Positions 1 through 5,255 of a stretch of DNA of 8,611 nucleotides are shown here, piece after piece. A model generated the notes under the pieces. It had not been told where the DNA came from. It made no database searches and saw only the letters and a list, made by a program, of their open reading frames with translations. Positions within the stretch are counted from its first letter, which is position 1; the number at the start of each line of letters is the position of its first letter. Source of the stretch: CAZVWV01 sp964631745 (lineage in GTDB: Bacteria > Bdellovibrionota_C > UBA2361 > JBGSMV01); the NCBI GenBank assembly GCA_964631745.1, contig CAZVWV010000149.1, positions 1 through 8,611 of the forward strand, read 5' to 3'. The position numbers and the translations under genes were made by a program.

Positions 1-26
1 TTCTGGTACAATTACTTCACTGAACG

Positions 27-56
27 GTGTTGCGTTAAGTTATTGAACCCGGCCTA
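27..56 (+). repeat. Left terminal inverted repeat
   Basis: Matches the reverse complement of 8573-8602 at 26 of 30 positions. The outer 15 bases (GTGTTGCGTTAAGTT) are identical. Two similar 9-mers follow it inward (cattgtcaa at 61-69, cattatcaa at 72-80) and could be subterminal binding sites. Confidence 0.7.
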
Positions 57-142
57 ACTTCATTGTCAAATCATTATCAACATAAAAACGTTATAATTAT
101 AGCATATTATCTAAGTTAAAATAGATCGTCGTATCTCAAGTT

Positions 143-170
143 TTGACAGAATCTAAAGCCTGACTAGACT
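143..170 (+). promoter_or_regulatory. Candidate sigma70 promoter of the 244-aa gene
   Basis: A perfect TTGACA (143-148) is followed after 16 bp by TAGACT (165-170, 4/6 match to TATAAT). Transcription would start near 177, leaving a leader of about 30 nt before the ATG at 209. An AT-rich stretch at 80-122 lies upstream. Confidence 0.35.
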
Positions 171-208
171 CACTTAGTGAACATGTTTTGTTTCAGGAGT
201 AAATCGCT

Positions 209-943
209 ATGGGTATAATTATAACAGATAAGTCAGCAGACTATCAGCTTGGCATGGAGGATCTATTAGGTGCTACACACCTTCACCTAGATGGTGATGG
301 AGAAGCTATCTTGGCCTTAATGCGCGAGCAAGCGGGCGCACTGGCCCTGCCTTGGCGCATGGACCAGGTAGACCAAGCACTGGCCGGAGTTCAACGTCGA
401 ATATTTCCAGAAATTTATGATGATCACACTCCGATGGCCGCCAGTGGCAGCGAAGCCTTTGGCGCATTTTCTACCTGCTGTTTTCGGGAAACCCAAGAGA
501 TTGAACCGGCCTACCGCTGGTTCCAAGAAAAGCTGCAAGCTCTACGAGGCGCCCTAAGCATGGAGCTTGAAAGGGTGGTGGGACTTTTAGATCGAGATGA
601 GGAGCAATGGCAGGATAGGGAACTCGCCGACAAACGAATTACTTATGAAATACATCACATGGCAGACATAAAAAGACCGATCGGTTCTTTCAGTTTAGTA
701 GACTTCCGAGATGAAATGATGAGAGGCGGGGTAGTATTAGGAGGAGTATTTAGTTTTCATGCCACGCCGGATGGTTTGTCACTTAGTACCAACGCTTTCT
801 TCCCCGGGCCAAAGATAAAAGAGGTAGCTAGGCATGGGCACGGCGTAATGCGTGAAGTTTTAGAGCAGTGCTTTGAACTTCAGCAAGCTCAGTATGTGCC
901 TACTACTCTGATTGAGCGCGTATTGAAATTGTACCGCGCCTAA
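209..943 (+). CDS. Unrecognised 244-aa protein
   Basis: I do not recognise this family. The ATG at 209 has a clear ribosome binding site, AGGAG at 195-199, with a 9-nt spacer, and a candidate promoter sits at 143-170. The protein appears soluble: no signal peptide or membrane helix. The first third is acidic and helical. A mid-region around residues 105-135 (LQALRGALSMELERVVGLLD) is amphipathic and could be a short coiled coil. The second half has glycine-rich beta-like stretches (GGVVLGGVFSFHATPDG, about 173-189). No catalytic motif or Cys/His metal cluster stands out. It reads rightward and ends 15 bp from the convergent ATPase remnant, with no shared operon and no clear terminator between them. 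It is the only intact gene left of the cassette array inside the inverted repeats, so it may be cargo; this is inference. Confidence 0.75.
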   Translation: MGIIITDKSADYQLGMEDLLGATHLHLDGDGEAILALMREQAGALALPWRMDQVDQALAGVQRRIFPEIYDDHTPMAASGSEAFGAFSTCCFRETQEIEPAYRWFQEKLQALRGALSMELERVVGLLDRDEEQWQDRELADKRITYEIHHMADIKRPIGSFSLVDFRDEMMRGGVVLGGVFSFHATPDGLSLSTNAFFPGPKIKEVARHGHGVMREVLEQCFELQQAQYVPTTLIERVLKLYRA

Positions 944-957
944 GGGGCACTGGGTCC

Positions 958-1221
958 CTACGATCTCTGAGCTACAGCCGTCATTAAGATCTGAATCTCA
1001 TCAATAGAGACATGAGTAAACGCTGAAGAGAGGCCCCTTACCTCGCTCGGTAAAATATCGGGATTGGCGACGTACTTTATAAACTCGTTGTTACTTAAGA
1101 GATTGATTTTAAAAGTCTGAACGCCTTCAAAAGAGGAATCGATTCGAAAAGATTTTCCGGTCTGACGTGGCCCAAGCAGAAAAACTCTTGTGTTTAGGGA
1201 TAATATTTCTTTCGCAATCAT
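958..1221 (-). pseudogene. Truncated AAA_14/DUF4143-type ATPase remnant
   Basis: The 87-residue product starts MIAKEILSL, carries Walker A GPRQTGKS (residues 17-24) and a Walker B-like SIDEIQ (72-77), then ends ten residues later at a stop. This order and spacing are typical of the N-terminal P-loop of the AAA_14/DUF4143 family, whose members usually run to about 370-420 residues. The sensor region and the whole C-terminal DUF4143 part are absent, and the convergent 244-aa gene occupies that space. I chose the ATG at 1221 over an in-frame TTG at 1230, because the ATG fits the usual family start. There is no good ribosome binding site. The break could be a recombination junction near 958. A short functional protein is unlikely because it would lack most of the ATPase fold. 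Confidence 0.7.
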
Positions 1222-1243
1222 TACTTGCAATATAGCGGCGTTA

Positions 1244-1436
1244 TTGCAGGTTGATAGCGCAAAATATCTGCTTGTCTATGTTGTTCAATGGTTTCACGAG
1301 GCTATCGTAAGATTTTGTAGTTGCTCAAGAGCCCTGGGCGAAATGCAAGCGCGGCGGTGGAGCTCGAAATATTATGGAGCGCCGCCGACTCGGCGGCCGG
1401 TGCCACGAGGTGGCACTGATTTCTAGGCCGACAGGC
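1244..1436. repeat. 193-bp direct repeat, left copy
   Basis: Aligns without gaps to 8243-8436 except for one extra base in a hairpin loop of the right copy; I count about 27 mismatches, roughly 86% identity. The most conserved core is 1323-1351, identical except at the last position. Near its right end are two adjacent perfect hairpins: 1381-1387/1391-1397 (7 bp, loop act) and 1400-1406/1410-1416 (7 bp, loop gag). The repeat ends exactly where the severed attC of cassette E begins. It could be a structured RNA, the end of a lost insertion element, or a recombination site; I cannot identify it. Confidence 0.85.
1381..1416. other. Tandem hairpin pair in left repeat
   Basis: Stem one pairs gccgccg (1381-1387) with cggcggc (1391-1397); stem two pairs gtgccac (1400-1406) with gtggcac (1410-1416). 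In the other copy the C1385-G1393 pair is replaced by A8384-T8393, which keeps the pairing. No T-run follows on either strand, so a simple rho-independent terminator is unlikely. Confidence 0.7.
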
Positions 1437-1470
1437 GCTGTCACGCCCCCGTTGCATTGGATTGTTATGT
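1437..1470 (-). other. Severed attC half-site of cassette E
   Basis: On the minus strand the R''-type core ACATAAC (1464-1470) overlaps the stop codon of the cassette E gene, and arm sequence follows. No complementary arm or closing GTTAT core exists further left, because the 193-bp repeat starts at 1436. The site has therefore lost its distal half. Confidence 0.6.
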
Positions 1471-2100
1471 GCCGTCCTTGTTAAGTTTACGTCTCTTAAA
1501 ACTAATACCCTTTGCTTCAAAAACCTCATAATAAGGCAAGATTGCAAGTACCGCGGCCCCGCCAAGCAACCACAAGGCATCTGCCTTGACCTCGACAATC
1601 TTAAAAATTGAGAGAAAGCCAACTGCGATAAAAAATACCGCAAATGCTCCGCCAACACCTTTCAGTTCATCCGCGACAGCAATTCGTTCCGATTTAGATT
1701 TAGCAAATTGCTCCTTCTGACGGACCGCGCTTAACGCGTCGAAGGAAGGAAACTCGTCCCGACTAATCGGATCCCATTCGGCATCGTCATTAAGTGCGAA
1801 AACTTGCGTTTTGTCATCACTCGACAGGGAAGTTAGGTACACGGGCACGGCGGCTCCCTTGCGCTTTCTCAATTGGAGGTGTTCCTTCGCAGTTTTTCTT
1901 GCTTTTTCCGAATCGGGACTGTCTGCGCCCTCAACAAATGCAATTTCAAGCCCGGTTGCGGGATCGACTAGCGTTGAATGAGGCGTGAAGTGCTCGTCGC
2001 CGCCAACGCCAAAAAGAATTGCGCCACTTGGGAAGCCGCGATCCTCAAGAAGGAACATACTTGTCGCAATAGCTCTACGGATTGAATTATCTTTTGTCAT
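1465..2100 (-). CDS. Cassette E: 211-aa protein with two C-terminal membrane helices
   Basis: The family is not recognised. Residues about 1-145 form a soluble domain. Hydrophobic segments at about 149-168 (GGAFAVFFIAVGFLSIFK) and 174-192 (ALWLLGGAAVLAILPYY) form a helical hairpin, and the tail FKRRKLNK is strongly basic. By the positive-inside rule both ends should face the cytoplasm. The stretch LVDPATGLEIAFVEGAD (44-60), followed by a basic helix and VPVYLTS (85-91), is faintly like a PD-(D/E)XK nuclease core. However, the expected Lys after Glu57 is missing, so this is weak. The stop codon lies inside the attC core ACATAAC. The start ATG at 2100 is 15 nt from the attC-D core and lacks a good ribosome binding site, which is common in cassette genes. 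A membrane-anchored defence effector is one reading, but inference only. Confidence 0.75.
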   Translation of the reverse strand: MTKDNSIRRAIATSMFLLEDRGFPSGAILFGVGGDEHFTPHSTLVDPATGLEIAFVEGADSPDSEKARKTAKEHLQLRKRKGAAVPVYLTSLSSDDKTQVFALNDDAEWDPISRDEFPSFDALSAVRQKEQFAKSKSERIAVADELKGVGGAFAVFFIAVGFLSIFKIVEVKADALWLLGGAAVLAILPYYEVFEAKGISFKRRKLNKDGT

Positions 2101-2115
2101 ATCTTGGCGCTAGTC

Positions 2116-2213
2116 ACATAACGGACGGCGATCGATGAGTTTTCGCGATTGCTGTTGCTCGAAGCTACCACAGATGCTCGGTCGCGAAAATCTCGTCTGA
2201 TCGCTTGTTATAT
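2116..2213 (-). other. attC site of cassette D
   Basis: On the minus strand the site opens with ATATAAC (2207-2213) and closes with GTTATGT (2116-2122). The arms 2182-2204 and 2128-2148 pair over GCGATC, then GA(C/T)GAG, then TTTTCGCGA, with one extra A in the 5' arm. Alternatively the first core is GGCTAAC (2215-2221), which overlaps the cassette D stop codon. Confidence 0.85.
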
Positions 2214-2215
2214 TG

Positions 2216-2605
2216 TTAGCCAGATGCTCGACGATGCCAATCAAATACGTTCTTGCAGGTCGGGCAAACACTTATGCGACGATCTCTCGGATCTTGATGG
2301 ATATGAATCGCCACATTTTTTGACTCCCAACAATGGGAGCAGTAGGGATCGCCAGTCGGCTGCCCATTATCACTTGCTAGATAGTAGGCCTGGCCGCTAC
2401 GAACAAGCTTGCCAACAAATTTCTCATGCCGCCCAAGTTCGCGAATCTGTTCTTCGCGCTCCTGAAGCGCCCGCTTCAGCTCAACAATCTCGCTCGCTTG
2501 TGCAATCGCTTGTGACTGTAGGTCTAGGATTTTCCGATACAGGTCGATATTATCGACCTGTTGAACCAACGCAACCACTTCTTTGAAGTTATCGACTATG
2601 CCCAT
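2216..2605 (-). CDS. Cassette D: coiled-coil and zinc-ribbon protein, 129 aa
   Basis: The N-terminal half (about 1-60) is a charged helix with heptad-like spacing (IDLYRKILDLQ..., VELKRALQEREEQIREL), probably a coiled coil. The C-terminal half holds two CxxC pairs, Cys89/Cys92 (YCSHCW) and Cys114/Cys117 (VCPTCK), 22 residues apart, as in a four-Cys zinc ribbon. Small proteins of this layout starting MGIVDNFKEV occur in many bacteria as hypothetical proteins, and I recall the pattern from general knowledge. The likely role is a zinc-stabilised oligomer or adaptor; no enzyme motif is present. The stop codon TAA abuts the attC-D core. The ATG at 2605 has only a poor upstream GGGATG-like site, so translation may depend on the array transcript or the nearby attC region. 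Confidence 0.8.
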   Translation of the reverse strand: MGIVDNFKEVVALVQQVDNIDLYRKILDLQSQAIAQASEIVELKRALQEREEQIRELGRHEKFVGKLVRSGQAYYLASDNGQPTGDPYCSHCWESKNVAIHIHQDPRDRRISVCPTCKNVFDWHRRASG

Positions 2606-2633
2606 AGTGTCTTACATCCCAGATTATGCGAGC

Positions 2634-2707
2634 AATATAATGGATGGCAGAATAACAAGTTTTCGCGAGCAAAGCGAGCGAAAATCTTGTTAATTCTGTT
2701 GTTATCT
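2634..2707 (-). other. attC site closing the brnTA cassette
   Basis: A long hairpin pairs 2648-2666 with 2678-2698 (CAGAATAACAAG-TTTTCGC against the same with extra T and A), with AGATAAC (2701-2707) outside it on the minus strand. The closing core is unclear: GTTATTC (2650-2656, inside the stem) or a degenerate ATTATAT (2635-2641). The extra A in the 5' arm orients it like the other sites. Confidence 0.75.
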
Positions 2708-2720
2708 CGCCAGGTCTCTC

Positions 2721-2749
2721 TTCCCAGCGCCATATTGATATGGTACTAT
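2721..2749 (+). promoter_or_regulatory. brnTA promoter with operator-like palindrome
   Basis: TTCCCA (2721-2726, 4/6) and TACTAT (2744-2749, 4/6) are 17 bp apart. Between them sits ccatat-tg-atatgg (2730-2743), a 6+6 bp inverted repeat suited to a ribbon-helix-helix repressor such as BrnA. The start point would fall at about 2756, next to the GTG at 2757, implying a nearly leaderless message. That fits the lack of a ribosome binding site for brnT. Confidence 0.4.
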
Positions 2750-2756
2750 ATTACTT

Positions 2757-3044
2757 GTGGATTTTGAATGGGATTCTGCAAAGGAGCGCATTAACTTACA
2801 AAAGCATGGGGTGTCATTCGCTCGTGCAGCCGAAACGTTCCGTGATCCTAACGGCATTAGACTTAAGGATACGCAGCACTCTAAGGGTGAGGAACGGTTC
2901 TTGTGGGTGGGAAGGGACGCGGACGGAAATTTACTCACAACTCGTTTCACAATGAGAGGCGCTAGAATACGCATCATAGGATGTGCAAACTGGCGTAAAT
3001 TTAGAAGGTATTACTATGAAGCGAACAAAAAAGCAGCGGTATGA
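2757..3044 (+). CDS. brnT: BrnT-family toxin (RelE-fold ribonuclease)
   Basis: The 95-residue product matches the BrnT family along its length: FEWDSAKERINLQKHGVSF at the N terminus, then AAETFRDP, a HSKGEERF-like motif, a GxxxxGNLL strand, and an arginine-rich ending (GARIRIIGCANWRKFRRYY). BrnT proteins are RelE-fold ribonucleases that arrest translation and are neutralised by BrnA. The usual length is about 90-95 residues, so it is complete. The start is GTG; no ATG is in frame before the stop at 2736, and there is no Shine-Dalgarno sequence. The gene overlaps brnA by 29 nt. It lies inside a cassette but reads opposite to the array, with its own promoter and operator, as is common for toxin-antitoxin cassettes, which may stabilise arrays. 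Confidence 0.92.
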   Translation: MDFEWDSAKERINLQKHGVSFARAAETFRDPNGIRLKDTQHSKGEERFLWVGRDADGNLLTTRFTMRGARIRIIGCANWRKFRRYYYEANKKAAV

Positions 3045-3294
3045 AGTAGATTGGAAAGGGACTAATGAAATTCGAACGGCTATGGCCAGCCAGAAATTCA
3101 TTAAGATTACAATCAATGTTGATGCTCGAAGCCTTGCATCTCTTAAAAAGGAAGCTGAAAAAACAGGAATGCCTTACCAAAGACTACTGAACTCCGTTTT
3201 GAAAGAGGGCATCGCAAGACGAACCCGAGAAGAGTCGCGCTTAGAACGTCTTGAGCGCGAGATAGCGAAAATGAAGAAAAAACTTGCCGCTTAA
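3016..3294 (+). CDS. brnA: BrnA/CopG-like ribbon-helix-helix antitoxin
   Basis: This 92-residue protein has a ribbon-helix-helix domain at about 29-66: strand FIKITINVD, then helices SLASLKKEAEKTG and YQRLLNSVLKEGI. A charged, probably coiled-coil tail (EESRLERLEREIAKMKKKL) follows. The partner toxin identifies it as the antitoxin. The basic N terminus (MKRTKKQRYEVDW) probably contacts BrnT, although this is inferred from family organisation. I chose the ATG at 3016 because GAAGG (3004-3008) lies 7 nt upstream; an in-frame ATG at 2983 lacks such a site and would add 11 residues. It is translationally coupled to brnT by overlap and probably represses the pair through the palindrome at 2730-2743. 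Its stop codon lies 8 bp before the attC-B closing core. Confidence 0.9.
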   Translation: MKRTKKQRYEVDWKGTNEIRTAMASQKFIKITINVDARSLASLKKEAEKTGMPYQRLLNSVLKEGIARRTREESRLERLEREIAKMKKKLAA

Positions 3295-3301
3295 CGGGGT
3301 G

Positions 3302-3399
3302 GGATAACGGTTAGAGCCACAAGTTTCGCGCCAATTCCATTGTTAATCAAATGGAAACCGTCTAAAGGCGCGAAATCTTTGTGGGCTCAGTTGTTATGT
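3302..3399 (-). other. attC site of cassette B
   Basis: On the minus strand it opens with ACATAAC (3393-3399) and closes with GTTATCC (3302-3308). Arms 3367-3388 and 3314-3332 pair through GAGCC, CACAA and TTTCGCGCC, with extra unpaired bases in the 5' arm including the characteristic A. The apical part (3333-3366) contains a smaller hairpin, ccattg...caaatgg. Confidence 0.85.
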
Positions 3400-3411
3400 G
3401 CCTAGCTGTGA

Positions 3412-4059
3412 CTATATTTTTTGCGTATGTACGTCTTTTGCTTCTTTGCAAAAGGCATAGAGGGTGTCCCTAATTCGCAAACAAAGGTCTTTAGCTAAAT
3501 CCTGTTGATTCCAGTTATGTTGATCGAGTGTTTCACGCATTACTCGTTCTGCGTCCGGATATTTGGCCAGTCGAACCTTGACGTTATCTTCTGAGAATTT
3601 TGCGCTCATCCGAATTGAATTTACGGTCATGTGAGTATTGTGATGTCTCAAATATACAATCACATTTCGGTCTATCTCTGTGAACAAAGTAACGAATTCA
3701 TTTAAATATTCAATGTAGTCTTTCATGAATGTTTTTGAATAAAGTTCCCTTCTTTCCATCATCTCAGGATGGTATTCAAAGATTAAAGACCACAAGCGAA
3801 TCCATAGTAATGGATATTCTTCAGCAACAGCCTTATCTTCACTAATTCGCCAGACAATTTTTTTTGTTTGCTCGATCCAATTGAGTTGCTGGTTTATTCG
3901 GCCCTCAGTATTTCCTAGAAAGTCCACTAGATAGTCTTGGAACTCTATGGAGAGTGGAGATCCGTATTTGCCTTCAAAGGCTTCGACGACCGTCGCACAC
4001 CACTCATGTTTTTTAAGATCTTCAAAGGTAAGCGGGATTCTCGAGGGATGCTTAGTCAT
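3412..4059 (-). CDS. Cassette B: unrecognised 215-aa protein
   Basis: I do not recognise the family. The product is predicted mostly helical and soluble, with many aromatic and charged residues. It has an N-terminal FEDLKKHEWCATVVEAFEGKYG region and a central stretch rich in Trp and Tyr (WIRLWSLIFEYHPEMMERRELY). The C-terminal part (KVRLAKYPDAERVM) precedes a helical tail with two Cys. No catalytic motif is evident. I place the start at the ATG at 4059 because the upstream in-frame ATG (4107) falls within attC-A. The ATG is only 4 nt after the attC core GTTATGT and has no Shine-Dalgarno sequence, so expression probably depends on read-through from cassette A. It ends 13 bp before attC-B. As a cassette cargo gene, an accessory stress or phage-defence role is possible but unsupported. 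Confidence 0.75.
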   Translation of the reverse strand: MTKHPSRIPLTFEDLKKHEWCATVVEAFEGKYGSPLSIEFQDYLVDFLGNTEGRINQQLNWIEQTKKIVWRISEDKAVAEEYPLLWIRLWSLIFEYHPEMMERRELYSKTFMKDYIEYLNEFVTLFTEIDRNVIVYLRHHNTHMTVNSIRMSAKFSEDNVKVRLAKYPDAERVMRETLDQHNWNQQDLAKDLCLRIRDTLYAFCKEAKDVHTQKI

Positions 4060-4063
4060 AGGC

Positions 4064-4160
4064 ACATAACGTTTAGGGCCATTGGGGCAAAATTTAGATA
4101 TTGCCACAAGTTACCCAAAAGGCCACGGAATTTTGCCTCCAATGCACCCTTTTGTTATGC
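4064..4160 (-). other. attC site of cassette A
   Basis: On the minus strand it opens with GCATAAC (4154-4160), overlapping the cassette A stop codon, and closes with GTTATGT (4064-4070). Arms 4129-4145 and 4078-4094 pair through CATTGG and GGCAAAATT, with one extra A in the 5' arm. Confidence 0.88.
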
Positions 4161-4871
4161 GGCGTTCAATAATTTCTGCAAAGTTTCAGGCAACGTTACT
4201 AATCCATGCATCACCTGTACTAACAGGCTATTACAAAAATTAAATATTTTTGATGCCTTGTCCCAATCGAGTGCCAAAGTAGTTACAATATTGCCTAGCT
4301 GCCCGATAGCAAAAAGGAGCCAGTCCTTTTGAGAAAGTCTTTCAGAAGAATCTATCAAATAAGCAACTTGCTTTTGTAAGTTATCAAGTTGCTCTTTGTT
4401 TGGATCCGCTACGATTTTAATATATTCGACAATTTCTGGTAACAACTTCTTGATTGCGACCTGCTGCACTTCGGTCATTTCCTGATTTCCCGCATCGGAA
4501 TCTTTAATTGTAGCTACAATAGTTTGTTGCTTTCCAATTAACTCCCAAAGATCCGGCGCATCTATTTCAGCTTTGATTGCTTCGATCCAAGTCTCAAAAT
4601 GCGGAAAGAAGTCATTCCAATTTTCTTCAAAATCAGTATCTTCATTAAGTTTCGGGCCGGGACTTCTTCTTGCGACTAGGCTTTGATCGGTTGAATCAAA
4701 AACAAAAAAACCATGCTCAGGGTGAACTAAAGCTTCAACAGTCCGTCGATCTCTACTACCGCGGTCATAAATACTACCAATTTCGCGCCATTCAAAATCA
4801 GAAGGATTTAGGCCTATGGCCTGTATAGCCAACAAGACAGCATTCTTTTGAGTTTTTAAGAGCTTTGCCAT
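4155..4871 (-). CDS. Cassette A: 238-aa protein with C-terminal hydrophobic module
   Basis: The function is not recognised. Residues 1-105 form a soluble domain (start MAKLLKTQKNAVLLAIQ, then a strand-rich EALVHPEHGFFVFDS). Residues about 130-238 contain a helical stalk and the stretch EQLDNLQKQVAYLIDSSERL followed by SQKDWLLFAIGQLG. From memory, a similar 'L..L.e.s.RL.rKDWl' helix plus a weak hydrophobic segment ends many bacterial accessory and defence proteins, where it may act in oligomerisation or membrane contact; this is inference. It is the first cassette behind the Pc-like promoter (4920-4948). AAGGTG (4877-4882) sits 5 nt before the ATG, giving it the best ribosome site in the array. 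The stop codon is embedded in the attC core GCATAAC, confirming that gene and attC form one cassette. Confidence 0.78.
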   Translation of the reverse strand: MAKLLKTQKNAVLLAIQAIGLNPSDFEWREIGSIYDRGSRDRRTVEALVHPEHGFFVFDSTDQSLVARRSPGPKLNEDTDFEENWNDFFPHFETWIEAIKAEIDAPDLWELIGKQQTIVATIKDSDAGNQEMTEVQQVAIKKLLPEIVEYIKIVADPNKEQLDNLQKQVAYLIDSSERLSQKDWLLFAIGQLGNIVTTLALDWDKASKIFNFCNSLLVQVMHGLVTLPETLQKLLNAA

Positions 4872-4887
4872 AAATACACCTTAAGCC

Positions 4888-4894
4888 GCATAAC
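4888..4894 (-). other. Lone recombination core at the head of the array
   Basis: On the minus strand GTTATGC precedes the cassette A gene exactly where an R' core should lie. No complementary opening core or paired arms are visible within about 150 bp upstream. It could therefore be the core of an attI-like site or a truncated attC. Confidence 0.55.
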
Positions 4895-4919
4895 ATATCA
4901 GTAACCGCGTTGCCCTCAA

Positions 4920-4948
4920 ATAATATTGACAATATCACCCCAAGTCAA
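4920..4948 (-). promoter_or_regulatory. Array-head sigma70 promoter (Pc-like)
   Basis: On the minus strand TTGACT (4943-4948, 5/6) and TATTAT (4920-4925, 5/6) are separated by exactly 17 bp. The start point would be near 4913, about 40 nt before the cassette A start and about 20 nt before the recombination core. Position and direction match an integron Pc promoter serving the minus-strand cassettes. Confidence 0.6.
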
Positions 4949-5210
4949 AATGCAGCTAAAGCACTAAAATCATTCTCAATTGATTTTACCAATGTTGTGA
5001 TCCATTCCCCGCTAGTACTGGGATCCATCTTTGGGCGATCGTGGGGAATGACAGTATTAGCAAGGTATCAACGTCTTCCCTTCTTAACTCCGTGCAGCGC
5101 TATTGTTCAACAACATTTCGCAAGCGGGGGCCGACCAAATGGGAAGAAAGACCGAATAGCTTTTCCTTGCGAACAGGAAGGACCCGCGGGGTGGGTTAAC
5201 CTTCCAGATT

Positions 5211-5241
5211 AAGGCTGAGGTTACCGGTACACGACAGCCTT
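5211..5241. terminator. Hairpin after the 85-aa gene
   Basis: AAGGCTG (5211-5217) pairs with CAGCCTT (5235-5241) over a 17-nt loop, 15 bp beyond the stop of the minus-strand gene. A second stem (5176-5181/5200-5205) follows. There is no T-run, so termination is only possible, not shown. Confidence 0.25.
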
Positions 5242-5255
5242 CCAAAACTAGTCGG

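Larger units (their letters stand above)
1437..4894 (-). mobile_element. Integron gene-cassette array without an integrase (CALIN type)
   Basis: Five cassettes lie head-to-tail on the minus strand, delimited by attC sites at about 4064-4160, 3302-3399, 2634-2707 and 2116-2213, a severed half-site at 1437-1470, and a lone core at 4888-4894. Cassette lengths of about 530-825 bp are normal. All complete sites share one orientation: in each, the 5' arm on the minus strand carries one extra unpaired A, the extrahelical-base asymmetry known for attC. No intI gene is visible on either side. The similar hearts of three sites (AAGATTTTCGC or a close variant) resemble the homogeneous sites of chromosomal integrons. 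Four cassettes read with the array and one (brnTA) reads against it. Confidence 0.85.
4895..5255. other. Gene-poor gap of about 360 bp with hairpins
   Basis: No credible gene is seen. It holds the Pc-like promoter (4920-4948) and several inverted repeats: 4965-4972/4981-4988 (8 bp, loop 8), 5003-5010/5043-5050 (cattcccc/ggggaatg), 5176-5181/5200-5205 and 5211-5217/5235-5241. A direct 7-mer gatccat occurs at 4999 and 5022. If an integron platform once stood here, its integrase has gone. Confidence 0.5.

Noticed and set aside
27..60. GTTAAGT and GCCTAAC motifs at the left end as integron cores
   Set aside because: They match the consensus letters, but no paired arms are present; the motif is better explained as part of the terminal inverted repeat.
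63..97. TTGTCA ... TATAAT promoter for the 244-aa gene
   Set aside because: The spacing is 23 bp, too long for sigma70; the TTGACA at 143 is better placed.
1190..1426. Plus-strand 78-codon frame across the left direct repeat
   Set aside because: The equivalent frame in the right repeat copy stops early, and the differences between copies are not concentrated at third positions; no ribosome site. It is better explained as non-coding repeat.
2149..2586. Plus-strand 145-codon frame
   Set aside because: It runs opposite to the cassette D gene and through attC-D; no family features, and the opposite strand encodes a clear zinc-ribbon protein.
4060..4107. Upstream ATG extending the cassette B gene by 16 residues
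   Set aside because: The extension lies within attC-A, which would make the recombination site coding; the ATG at 4059 right after the core is more consistent with cassette structure.
4910..5212. Plus-strand 100-codon frame in the gap right of the array
   Set aside because: Starts with TTG, has no ribosome site, overlaps the strong minus-strand promoter and several hairpins, and shows no family resemblance.
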